Source of the DNA: Azonexus sp.
GTDB lineage: Bacteria; Pseudomonadota; Gammaproteobacteria; Burkholderiales; Rhodocyclaceae
Direction: 5' to 3'
NCBI GenBank assembly: GCA_023150195.1
Contig: JAKLLI010000055.1
Coordinates: 1-9,066 of the forward strand
Length of the DNA stretch: 9,066 bases
This document shows, piece by piece, positions 1 through 7,290 of the stretch. A program made the translations under genes and the position numbers. The notes beneath the pieces were generated by a model. That model was given only the letters and a program-made list of their open reading frames with translations. It was not told the origin of the DNA and searched no databases. Position 1 is the first letter of the stretch, and every line of letters begins with the position of its first letter.

Positions 1-29
1 CAGACATCGAGACTGAGGAGTTCCAGCAT
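1..29 (-). CDS. Possible 5' end of a further operon gene, cut by the left edge
   Basis: An ATG at 29-27 lies two bases after the TGA stop of the hydrolase gene and opens a frame that stays open to the window edge, reading MLELLSLDV. The tight spacing matches the packed organisation of the rest of the operon, which is the only reason for calling it. I see no good Shine-Dalgarno sequence upstream (the preceding bases are AT-rich with no GGAG), so translation would rely on reinitiation after the hydrolase stop. Nine codons are too few to identify a product, and the frame could be chance. Confidence 0.35.
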
Positions 30-31
30 GA

Positions 32-2146
32 TCAGTGTTGAATCAAAAAGTAGGTGGTGGCCAGTTGCTCGCGCCCGGTATCAAGGTCGAGACTGGTGAA
101 AGTTCGCGCAGGCAGCAGCTTGAGCGGTTTGCCGGCGCTGCCATCGAGGCCGAGGCTGATGGCCTTGAGTTCACGGGCATCGCGCAGGTCGAGTTGCAGC
201 CGGATGGGCGCCAGGCGCGGTGGACTCAGACCGAGCGCGGCCAGTTCCTTGCGGTCGGCAGCCTTGAAGCGCATGCCGGTGTTGAGGGCGTCCGTGGCCA
301 CGATCAGCAGCATTTTCCGACTCTTCCCGAGCGGCAGGGCGTCGAGGCTGGAGAGGGCGACCAGCCCGCCACGGCTGGCCTGATTGATGCGCAGATAGCC
401 GAGGTCCAACGGTGCGGATAAACGATCGAAGGCCACCGCCACCGTGTTTTCGGTGCGTAGCTGAAGTTGACGGCGTCTGATGCTGGCGCTGATTTCGCCG
501 GTGAAGGTGGTGAAGTCCTCACCGCGCTCCAGCGCCTGCAGCCATTTCTCCAGCCGGCTCTGGGCGGTGATTGGGACGTTTTCGCGCATCGCCGGGCTGT
601 TGACCGCAGCTTTCGTGAAATCGAGCGCGACACGGCCGCGCAGGGCGTGGCGGCTGATTTCGCGCGGCAAGCCCCAGTATTTGGCACTGGCTTCGTCGGC
701 GGGCTGTTCGATGGCGAGGCGGGTGAATTGCGTGTCGATGCGGACATCCCCCCGGCGGAAAAGCAGTGCGCCCAGGGTTTCGCCGGCACGGGTGATCGGA
801 TCGAGGCCCACGGTGTAGGGCATCATCGCTTCTTTCCACGAATTTTTTTGTCGGTAATCGAGGTCGACCGTGGAACTGGCATGCTGGCAGATGGCATCCC
901 AGCCCTGCAGTGCGGCCCAGGTCGGCACGGTGAGCGAGGATTCGTAGCGCCAGCTGTTCCAGAAGGGCTGACCCCATTCCGAGACGGTGAAGGCTTTACC
1001 CGCGATCCGGTGACTGGCCAGATCCGCCAGCCAGCCCAGGCTGTTGTCGAAGGAACTGCTGTTGGCAATGCGTGATCCGGGCTCGCGACCGCTGGCTTCG
1101 TCGTGGTAGGCGTGCATGTCCACCCACGGAAAACGCGCCCGGCTGCGCGCCATATGCGTGGTTGGCATGTTGTTGTAGGCGGTGACCGGGCCGCGATAGC
1201 CGAGCTCGCGCAAGGCGGCTTCCATCCAGCGGCCGGTGTCGGCCTGCCGTTCGTCGAAGAAGGCCAGCACGTCTTCCATGCGCGGCGATTGTTCTTCGTG
1301 GTCGGGTAATTGCAGGCGGCTGGCGTCTAGTTGCGCGGCGGGCTGGCGCCAGACTTTTTCGAAAGCGGCCGCTTGCGGATAACGTTGTTTCAGCCAGGCG
1401 ACCAAGGCTGGCCGAGCGGCGTCCGGGATCTTGCGGTCCACCGCCATCTGAAACTGAAAACCGCCTTCATTGACCAGAATGACGCCCATCAATGCGTCGT
1501 CAGCCAGCGTGCTGCGGCCGGTGTAGGGATTGACGCGGGCGTAGAGCGTTTCCTGCAGCTTGCGCCAATGGCGGCGCGCGGCGTCGTCGACCTGGACCTT
1601 GGCCATCAGGCTGTGGCGATTGACCCAGCGATGCGGTTCCACGCTGCCGTAGGCGCCGTTGACCGAACTCAGGCCGTCGATCATCCAGTAAATGCCTTGC
1701 TGACGCAGCGCGGCAAGCAGGTAGTAAAAGCGGTCGAGTTGTTCCGGGTGGTAATCGAAGTCGCCCTTGCGACCGGACATCAGCGTGGCATCCACATAAT
1801 GGAAGCGGGCGAGATTGTAGCCGGCACGACGCATCTGACGCGCCAGCCGGTCGGCGCTGGCGTGATCGGGGAAGCCGCCATAGGGCGGCGTCAACGAAAT
1901 CGTGCCGCACAGGAAACGCCGCGGCTTGCCGCTCACGGTCAACTGCCCTTGCGGCGAGATTTCGACCCGACCATCGATCTTTTGCTCTGGAAACAGCGGC
2001 GAAAAATCGAGCGGACTGCCGGCGACGATTTCCAGATTGGGGTTGTTGACGGTCAGCCAGCCTTTGTCGACGGCAATGCTCTCCTCGGCGAGCAGCGGTG
2101 CTGCGCTGCTGACGAAGGCGAGGAGGGTGGCGGACAGGCGCTTCAT
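32..2146 (-). CDS. Secreted clan GH-A-like glycoside hydrolase of the EPS operon
   Basis: A 704-residue exported protein, predicted to cut a beta-glycosidic polymer, most plausibly the EPS made by this operon. It starts with a signal peptide (Lys-Arg at 2-3, hydrophobic stretch to about residue 20, likely cleavage after LLA20). Residues about 75-430 look like a (beta/alpha)8 barrel: GYNLARFHY (109-117) and YWMIDG (153-158) resemble early strands, VILVNEGG (222-229) carries the Asn-Glu pair typical of the clan GH-A acid/base (E227), HAYHD (345-349) fits strand 6, and TVSEWGQPF (387-395) supplies a likely nucleophile, E390. The remaining 270 or so residues have no motif I recognise and may form beta-sandwich accessory domains. 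The ATG overlaps the upstream glycosyltransferase stop as ATGA, with a weak GGGAA seven bases before it. Hydrolases or lyases are common in EPS operons, where they clear misplaced polymer or tailor chain length. The exact GH family and substrate cannot be assigned by eye; GH5-like is one option. Confidence 0.85.
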   Translation of the reverse strand: MKRLSATLLAFVSSAAPLLAEESIAVDKGWLTVNNPNLEIVAGSPLDFSPLFPEQKIDGRVEISPQGQLTVSGKPRRFLCGTISLTPPYGGFPDHASADRLARQMRRAGYNLARFHYVDATLMSGRKGDFDYHPEQLDRFYYLLAALRQQGIYWMIDGLSSVNGAYGSVEPHRWVNRHSLMAKVQVDDAARRHWRKLQETLYARVNPYTGRSTLADDALMGVILVNEGGFQFQMAVDRKIPDAARPALVAWLKQRYPQAAAFEKVWRQPAAQLDASRLQLPDHEEQSPRMEDVLAFFDERQADTGRWMEAALRELGYRGPVTAYNNMPTTHMARSRARFPWVDMHAYHDEASGREPGSRIANSSSFDNSLGWLADLASHRIAGKAFTVSEWGQPFWNSWRYESSLTVPTWAALQGWDAICQHASSTVDLDYRQKNSWKEAMMPYTVGLDPITRAGETLGALLFRRGDVRIDTQFTRLAIEQPADEASAKYWGLPREISRHALRGRVALDFTKAAVNSPAMRENVPITAQSRLEKWLQALERGEDFTTFTGEISASIRRRQLQLRTENTVAVAFDRLSAPLDLGYLRINQASRGGLVALSSLDALPLGKSRKMLLIVATDALNTGMRFKAADRKELAALGLSPPRLAPIRLQLDLRDARELKAISLGLDGSAGKPLKLLPARTFTSLDLDTGREQLATTYFLIQH
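2087..2146 (-). other. Signal peptide of the glycoside hydrolase
   Basis: This segment encodes residues 1-20: a short basic start (MKR), a hydrophobic and small-residue core, and a likely signal peptidase I site after LLA20, just before EES. There is no Cys at the +1 position, so it is not a lipoprotein signal. It places the hydrolase in the periplasm or outside the cell. The -3 residue is Leu, which is tolerated but not ideal, so the exact cleavage point is uncertain. Confidence 0.7.
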
Positions 2147-3363
2147 GCAGAAATTCCCGTGAGTCGGCGGTAGACCGTCGCAAGCTGGGCGCCCAGCACC
2201 GCGTAGCTGCGGTGCTGGCGGATGTAGTCCAGCCCGGTCGCTGCCTGGCGGCGGGCGGCAGGGAGATCATCGAGCAATTCGCACGCTCGGTCGGCCAGTT
2301 CAAGCGCCGTGAGCCGGCAGAGGAGGCCGGCGCCCGAGGTGGTCAGCACCTCGACCTGATCCGGTGAGTCGTTGCCGATGCAGGGGATGCCCAGCGCGAG
2401 ATATTCCAGCAGTTTGGTGGGCGAACTGACATCGAGCAAGGGGCCGCGCGGGATCGGCGAAATCGCGAGGTCGGCGCCCTTGAGCAGGGCCCAGGCATCT
2501 GCGCCGGGCAACCAGCCGGTGATGTGGATCGCGTGCGACAGGCCCAACCGTCCGGCGTGGTCGCGCAACATGTCGGTATCGGCGGCGGACGAACCGTCGC
2601 CGATGAGCAGCAGGCGGATGTTCGTTCGGCCACGCCGGTGCAGTTCGCACAGCATGTCGATCAGCACATCGAGACGACGCAGGGCATCGAGTGAACCGAG
2701 GTAGGCGATCACGGGCTGATCGTTCCATTGCGGCAGGCGGCGCGCTATCAGGCCTGGGGAGAGGATGCGATCGAGATCAACCCCCATCGGCACCGCGGTC
2801 ATTTTTTCGTCCGGCACGCCGTGGACCGCGACATGCGATGCCATGGCCTTGCTCTGGACAAAGAGGTGGCGGCAGCCGGGCAGGACCAGTCGATACAGGG
2901 CGAAATATTCCAGTCGACCGTAGAGGGCCAGGGCCATCCGGCGCAGGCGGCCCAGCGGTTCATCGGGGCTGGCGGCCCGGGCTATCCGGCTTTCGGCAAA
3001 GAGGAAAGACATCCAGTAGAAAAATGGAATGCCCTTGAGGGCGCAGATGATCCTTGCCAGGATGCCAAGCAGGGCCATGTCGCGAACCTGGATGGCGGCG
3101 TAACGCTGTTTGTCGGCGCTCAACAGTTCGCTCAGGCAGGTGCGGAAAAAGGCCCATTCACGGCGCAGGCGTCCGCCTTCGGCAGATGAACACCGCAGCC
3201 GACCGGGCCAGTCGCTGGTCTGAGTCTCGCCGTGTGCCGGTCGACCCACCAGATCGCAAAAAATCCCGTGCTGCGGCAGAACGTCGCCGAACAATACGCG
3301 GACATCCGGCCGATGGGTCGGTAGCGGTTCCGGGACCAGTTGCAGGAGGCGCAGTTCAGCCAT
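2143..3363 (-). CDS. GT4-like glycosyltransferase (GT-B fold), second of two
   Basis: Predicted 406-residue retaining glycosyltransferase adding a sugar to the lipid-linked EPS repeat unit on the cytoplasmic face. The N-terminal acceptor half (about 1-210) has no signal peptide; residues 105-125 are hydrophobic and may touch the membrane. The C-terminal donor half begins near PVIAYLGSLD (217-226), continues with IRLLLIGDG (249-257) and ITGWLPG (281-287), and carries the nucleotide-sugar signature SPTKLLEYLALGIP (314-327) with E320. The first Glu of the classical EX7E pair is absent (V312). I chose the ATG at 3363, which overlaps the previous stop as ATGGCTGA. A GTG at 3381 would add six residues (MSNRCC) but has no better ribosome site. 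The stop overlaps the hydrolase start as ATGA. Its sequence differs clearly from the neighbouring GT, so it probably makes another linkage. The sugar donor and acceptor cannot be told from sequence. Confidence 0.88.
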   Translation of the reverse strand: MAELRLLQLVPEPLPTHRPDVRVLFGDVLPQHGIFCDLVGRPAHGETQTSDWPGRLRCSSAEGGRLRREWAFFRTCLSELLSADKQRYAAIQVRDMALLGILARIICALKGIPFFYWMSFLFAESRIARAASPDEPLGRLRRMALALYGRLEYFALYRLVLPGCRHLFVQSKAMASHVAVHGVPDEKMTAVPMGVDLDRILSPGLIARRLPQWNDQPVIAYLGSLDALRRLDVLIDMLCELHRRGRTNIRLLLIGDGSSAADTDMLRDHAGRLGLSHAIHITGWLPGADAWALLKGADLAISPIPRGPLLDVSSPTKLLEYLALGIPCIGNDSPDQVEVLTTSGAGLLCRLTALELADRACELLDDLPAARRQAATGLDYIRQHRSYAVLGAQLATVYRRLTGISA

Positions 3364-4486
3364 GCAGCACCGATTCGACACAGGCGATGAACTGCGGCTC
3401 GATATCCCGCCACAGGTAGTGCTTGCCTGCCTCGGCGGCCTGCCCCTTCATGCGCTTGCGCTGGGCCGGGTCGGCGGCCAGCCGGGTCAGGGCTTCGGCA
3501 AAGCTGGCGGCGTCGTAATCGAAGATGAGGCCGGTTTCGCCGTCGTGCAGGTAATCGGTATGGGTGCGGATGCGGCTGGCCAGGACCGGCAGGCCGGCGA
3601 CCAGATATTCGAATAGTTTGGTGGGTGGGTTGAAGCGCCACCAGGGGCGGTCCGCCCAGATGCAGATGCCGGCATCGTGTTCGCCGAGATGCGCAGGAAT
3701 CTCGCTGCCGGGGATGCGGCCGATCACCGTCAGGGCATCGCTCAGCCCCAGGGCTTCCGCGCGTTCGGTGCAATACCGCTTTTCCGGTGGGTGGGCGCCG
3801 ATCAGCGTGAGGTGCACGTCAATCCCTGCATCGCGGGCCAGTTTCAAGCCGTCGATCATCACATCGCGACCGCGATCCTCGACCACGCTGCCTGCGTAGA
3901 CGACGGAAACGCCATGTTTTGCCCGCTTGCGGTCGACCTTGCGTGCGGCCAGAAAATTGTCCGAGACCCCCATCGGAATCAGGCTCAGACGTGCATCCGG
4001 CACACCGTTTTCCCGGAGATCGTCGGCATGGGCCTGACCAATGGGCATCACCCGTGTGGTATGGCGCGCCGCGACGTAGGACAGCCGGTTGAGCAGGCGG
4101 TTGAACAGGCGCTTGAGTGGATTGCGGTGTGCCAGATCATAGAAATGGCTGGGATGCTCGTTCCAGTAGGTGAGCGTGCGCATGCCGGGCATCAGTAAAC
4201 TCAGCATAGCCATTTGCGAGCCAAGCATGATGACTGCGTCCGGTTGCAGTCGGCGCGACAGGGCGGCCAGTTCCATCAGGTAACGCAGCAGACCGGGGGT
4301 GCTGGCGACGGTCGGCAGTACGATGAAATCCGCATCCAGCCCGGGAAATTCCTCACGGAAGCCTTCATGACCGATGACGATCGTGACGCGATAACGGCTG
4401 GCGAGCGCACGCAGGCGATACGAAAAATCCAGATACCCCGGCTGATGGGTGAAAAACCAGGTGGTGACGAGAATATGCGGTTTCAT
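3356..4486 (-). CDS. GT4-like glycosyltransferase (GT-B fold), first of two
   Basis: Predicted 376-residue glycosyltransferase of GT-B fold acting on the EPS lipid-linked intermediate at the inner face of the membrane. The N-terminal half opens with a Rossmann-like HILVTTWFF (4-12), has ILMLGS-like IMLGSQMAM (86-94), and an aromatic acceptor-side stretch TYWNEHPSHFYDL (106-118). The C-terminal half starts at VSVVYAGSVVEDRGRD (193-208), has VHLTLIG (224-230) and ALTVIGRIPG (251-260), and holds the donor-site signature NPPTKLFEYLVAGLPVLAS (286-304) with E293; the first Glu of EX7E is replaced by F285. There is no signal peptide or clear membrane span. Length is normal for the family. The ATG overlaps the flippase stop as ATGA, and no Shine-Dalgarno is visible (the bases before it are a C-run), so translation is probably coupled to the flippase. 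Substrate specificity cannot be inferred. Confidence 0.9.
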   Translation of the reverse strand: MKPHILVTTWFFTHQPGYLDFSYRLRALASRYRVTIVIGHEGFREEFPGLDADFIVLPTVASTPGLLRYLMELAALSRRLQPDAVIMLGSQMAMLSLLMPGMRTLTYWNEHPSHFYDLAHRNPLKRLFNRLLNRLSYVAARHTTRVMPIGQAHADDLRENGVPDARLSLIPMGVSDNFLAARKVDRKRAKHGVSVVYAGSVVEDRGRDVMIDGLKLARDAGIDVHLTLIGAHPPEKRYCTERAEALGLSDALTVIGRIPGSEIPAHLGEHDAGICIWADRPWWRFNPPTKLFEYLVAGLPVLASRIRTHTDYLHDGETGLIFDYDAASFAEALTRLAADPAQRKRMKGQAAEAGKHYLWRDIEPQFIACVESVLHG

Positions 4487-5778
4487 CGGGGGGTATCGAC
4501 CAGTTGCTTGAGCGCGTGGAGTTCATCCTTGCTCAGATAACGGATGGCAATCAGGAAGGCGATGGATTGCAGGATGCTGGTGATCAGGATGCCTTCGCTG
4601 CCCAGCCTTTCGGCCAGGAGGATCATGACTGGAACGAAGATCAATGAGGTGGCGGCAAAAATCTTGGTCATCGTTGGCAGTCGATCGGCGACATTAAAGC
4701 TGGTCCAGGCCAGGGTCAGCGAGGTATTGATCAGGTATTGCACGCAGAGGTAGATGGAAATCCACCAATACGCCTGAAATTTGCCGCTGGAAATCAGGGT
4801 GATGATTTCGTAACCGGCGATGCCTAGCAGCACGAGTGCCGCGCCCAGCAGTACCGCGTTCAGGCGGCGCATCAAATCGAGTTGGCTGGTGATTTCGGCC
4901 AGCGGTACCCCCTTGCCGTGTTGCGCAACCAGCAATGGCTCAAGGGCGGATTGCATCAGATTGGTCGGCAGATAACTTTTGGCTCGATCAGCCAGGCTTT
5001 GCTGAAAGCCGAAAGAAGCAATTTCCGTGGTGCCGGCAAAGGAGCCCAGCAGAATGCGCTGAACACTGGTGAATCCTGTAAAGGAGGCAATGTAGGACCA
5101 GTAGTTGGCCAGGCCAACCCGCCACATCTCGGCAAGGGTGGGCGGTGTATCGGTATCCGGGCCCTCGTGCAATTCCGTGCCGGCCAAGCGCAGAACGATC
5201 CACAACAGTGAGACAGACAACATCAGCTCCGTCCCGATCACCAGCATGAACATCCAGCTCAGATCCAGGTGACCAAAGCCCAGGTAAAGGGAAAATACGA
5301 TGAACAGGCGCAGTGCAAGTGTAAATAGCGTAAACGTGGCTTGTCGCTCGAACAAGAGTACGCCATGCGCAATGTCGGACATCAGATTGCTGGCAGTGAA
5401 TACGAGCGTATAGGCAACTGTCCAGTGAATGGCGTTTTGCAGGCCGGAAAATCCGATGGCATCGAAGCTCCCGAGCAGGGTTTCCAGTGCCAGAAGCACA
5501 ACGCCCACCAATCCCAGGCGAAGTGCACTGGTGTAGCCAAGAAAGCGAAGGATGAACGTCCTGCCCCAGGTGTTGTGCAAGGCCGCAGGCAAGAAGCGGT
5601 AGGCGACGCGGTCCATGCCCAGCGATGTAAATGTCGCCAGCAGCATCGCGCAGGCCAGACTGAGCGTGAAGGTGGCGTAGTCGTCGATTTCCATGCCACG
5701 GGCCATCAGAATCGGGGTGCCGATACCGATGAATCCCGAGAGCAGGCGGGTGGACACGAACTTGGTCAGGACACTCAT
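4483..5778 (-). CDS. Wzx-like lipid-linked oligosaccharide flippase
   Basis: Predicted 431-residue polytopic inner-membrane protein of the MOP superfamily that would flip undecaprenyl-pyrophosphate-linked repeat units from cytoplasm to periplasm. The N-terminus has the family look: an LLSGFIGIGTPILMARGM segment (12-29) followed by DDYATFTLSLACAML (32-46), which resembles the usual 'ARxLGxxxYGxyxL' start. Roughly 11-12 membrane spans follow (near 12-28, 36-54, 83-103, 117-137, 148-168, 173-197, 226-244, 306-329, 337-359, 371-389 and 394-413), with a hydrophilic break at about 200-217. No nucleotide-binding or glycosyltransferase motif is present. It sits between the polymerase and the glycosyltransferases, a typical wzx position. 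Both ends overlap neighbours as ATGA; a GGGAAG lies about six bases before the ATG. Base composition is less GC-rich than that of the glycosyltransferase and hydrolase genes, as is usual for wzx. Sequence divergence makes the call rest on topology, motif and context. Confidence 0.85.
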   Translation of the reverse strand: MSVLTKFVSTRLLSGFIGIGTPILMARGMEIDDYATFTLSLACAMLLATFTSLGMDRVAYRFLPAALHNTWGRTFILRFLGYTSALRLGLVGVVLLALETLLGSFDAIGFSGLQNAIHWTVAYTLVFTASNLMSDIAHGVLLFERQATFTLFTLALRLFIVFSLYLGFGHLDLSWMFMLVIGTELMLSVSLLWIVLRLAGTELHEGPDTDTPPTLAEMWRVGLANYWSYIASFTGFTSVQRILLGSFAGTTEIASFGFQQSLADRAKSYLPTNLMQSALEPLLVAQHGKGVPLAEITSQLDLMRRLNAVLLGAALVLLGIAGYEIITLISSGKFQAYWWISIYLCVQYLINTSLTLAWTSFNVADRLPTMTKIFAATSLIFVPVMILLAERLGSEGILITSILQSIAFLIAIRYLSKDELHALKQLVDTPR

Positions 5779-7280
5779 GTGCGCTTCCCGTAGCGTATGG
5801 CCTGCGGGCGGAAGCGTGGCAGTTCGGCAACCCAGAATGCGACATAGCCCAGACTCAGCGCCAGCATCAGCTGGGTAGGCGGTTCGTCAATCAGATAGCG
5901 GTTGTAGATCACGGTAGTGGCGAGCAGGATGCTCAGCGTCATCAGGCTTTCAAGACGGGCGCCTTCAAGTGCTGACAGCCCGGGGTGCGAGAGTTCGCGC
6001 CAGGCGAGCAGCGGGATACCGACCAGTACGCCGCAGAAGAACAGCAGTCCAATCACGCCGGTTTCCCAAAGCAATTGCGTCGCTGTGGTGGCAGCTACAT
6101 CAAGCGGGAGGTAGCGCTTGGCCACGACGCCGGAACCCGCGGTTGCCGAGGTTCGTGATGCGGAGATACCGTAGCCGATAAGCCGTTCATGGGTGCCGCT
6201 GTTCATATCCTTCCACCAGATGGCCAGTGCTGCGCCACGGCTGATTTCACCGGTTTTCGGGTCGATCTGCTTTTCGTCGAAGAAGTAATACATCTCGCCC
6301 ATGCGGTCCTCTGTACTGGCGGCCTTGGTTTCCGAACTCCAGTACAGCGCGTCATAAGCCGTCCAGATTGCCACCAGCAAGCCAGCGGTCAACACGCCAG
6401 CGAGCAGGAAACTGGTGACATTGCGAAAGATCAGCTTGCGGAAAGTAATTGCCATGGCCATTGGCAGCCAGAGAAAAGCCGCTTTGACTTCGCCGAGAAA
6501 GATGATCGCCAGGGTGGTGCCAGCCGCCAGCAAAAGCGCCGACAACGGGAGCAGCGCGCGTTGGTAGAGAGAACCAAAATAAGCGAGGCCCCAAATGGCA
6601 AAAATGGTCAGCGTTGAGTTCGAACCGCCGCCCTCCATATTGCCGCCGAAGGTGCCGACGACCGCATCCCAGCTGTAAATTGCCTGCCGCGCCGGGGCAA
6701 TGACGAAATGCTGGAGAATGACCAGCGGCAGTTGCAGGAAGAAAATTGCGCCGATCAGCCACCAGAACAGATTGCGCACGCGTTCCTGATGGTTGATGGC
6801 GATCACGAACAAGGTGACGAACCAGAACGGCAGGGCGTTCTTGACACCGAAAATGACTGAGATCACGGGTGGCGTTTCAACCAGCGAACTGACCAGCAGC
6901 GTACCCAGATAGCCGAACAGGCAGAGCATGGGCAGAAGCAGGACGCTGTGCGAAAAGCGCTGCAAGGCCGCATGGTCACGGAAGAGCTCTACGAACAGGC
7001 GGATGGCGATCAGTCCGCAGAACATGCCGGGCAGCCAGGTCGCCTGCTCGAAATTGAGAAAGTAGGTCAGGCAACCCTGCACGACAAAGGTCAGCAACAT
7101 GAGCAGGCCAAGCACCCACTCGGCAGGCAAGAGCAGCACCAGTGAACCGACCAGAATGCCGAGCAGGCCGCCGAGCGGAATGTAGGAGCCCTTGGCCAGC
7201 AGGGTGCCGCACAGGCCGGCCAGCAGGACCAGGCCTGCAGCCGGCAGATGCTCGCGGAGACGTGGCAGGCTAAGCGACAA
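5775..7280 (-). CDS. Wzy-like polysaccharide polymerase / O-antigen ligase-family protein
   Basis: Predicted 501-residue inner-membrane protein that would join flipped repeat units into polymer on the periplasmic side. It has about 12-14 hydrophobic segments (around 13-29, 33-51, 54-74, 84-99, 113-131, 150-163, 171-192, 222-237, 242-262, 266-280, 289-308, 400-427, 446-460, 468-487). A large hydrophilic loop at 309-399 lies before the last spans, the hallmark of Wzy/WaaL proteins, and includes ERLIGYGISASRTSATAG (365-382). A Gly-rich stretch GTFGGNMEGGGSNST (209-223) occupies the place where this superfamily has conserved residues between spans. The start is TTG at 7280: there is an in-frame stop 22 bases upstream, no other start codon between, and a GGAGA four bases before the TTG. 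The next internal ATG would remove 60 residues. Its stop overlaps the flippase ATG as ATGA. Polymerase is preferred over ligase because of the EPS context; family assignment is by topology rather than a diagnostic motif. Confidence 0.82.
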   Translation of the reverse strand: MSLSLPRLREHLPAAGLVLLAGLCGTLLAKGSYIPLGGLLGILVGSLVLLLPAEWVLGLLMLLTFVVQGCLTYFLNFEQATWLPGMFCGLIAIRLFVELFRDHAALQRFSHSVLLLPMLCLFGYLGTLLVSSLVETPPVISVIFGVKNALPFWFVTLFVIAINHQERVRNLFWWLIGAIFFLQLPLVILQHFVIAPARQAIYSWDAVVGTFGGNMEGGGSNSTLTIFAIWGLAYFGSLYQRALLPLSALLLAAGTTLAIIFLGEVKAAFLWLPMAMAITFRKLIFRNVTSFLLAGVLTAGLLVAIWTAYDALYWSSETKAASTEDRMGEMYYFFDEKQIDPKTGEISRGAALAIWWKDMNSGTHERLIGYGISASRTSATAGSGVVAKRYLPLDVAATTATQLLWETGVIGLLFFCGVLVGIPLLAWRELSHPGLSALEGARLESLMTLSILLATTVIYNRYLIDEPPTQLMLALSLGYVAFWVAELPRFRPQAIRYGKRT

Positions 7281-7284
7281 ACCG

Positions 7285-7289
7285 TCTCC
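7285..7289 (-). promoter_or_regulatory. Shine-Dalgarno that supports the TTG start of the polymerase gene
   Basis: In the mRNA sense this reads GGAGA and ends four bases before the TTG at 7280-7278. It lies in the only complete intergenic gap of the window (10 bases), directly after the TAA stop of epsG. It is the clearest ribosome site seen in the operon and is the main reason for accepting a TTG start. Confidence 0.6.
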
Positions 7290-7290
7290 G

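Noticed and set aside
467..1075. 202-codon open frame on the plus strand
   Set aside because: It is antisense to the hydrolase gene, has no ribosome site or domain, and its composition matches a reverse-frame shadow.
1331..2173. 280-codon open frame on the plus strand
   Set aside because: It lies antisense to the hydrolase, whose signal peptide, catalytic motifs and ATGA junction are convincing. Its product is rich in Arg, Gly, Gln and His with no recognisable motif, as expected for a shadow frame in GC-rich DNA.
3364..3381. GTG at 3381 as the start of the second glycosyltransferase
   Set aside because: It adds only MSNRCC, has no Shine-Dalgarno and would make a 26-base overlap, while ATG at 3363 gives a short ATGGCTGA overlap like the other junctions. 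Not fully excluded.
3677..4198. 173-codon plus-strand frame and a 213-codon minus-strand frame at 3132-3773
   Set aside because: Both overlap the two glycosyltransferase genes, which have clear GT-B signatures in their own frames. The alternative products are low-complexity and Arg/Pro/His-rich.
4988..5845. 285-codon minus-strand frame overlapping flippase and polymerase
   Set aside because: It shares the region with two membrane proteins whose hydrophobic patterns are coherent; this frame gives a His/Arg/Cys-rich product without structure.
5775..7280. Polymerase gene product as an exosortase or transporter
   Set aside because: No exosortase Cys/Arg/His pattern or transporter signature was seen; many spans with a large late periplasmic loop fit Wzy/WaaL proteins better.
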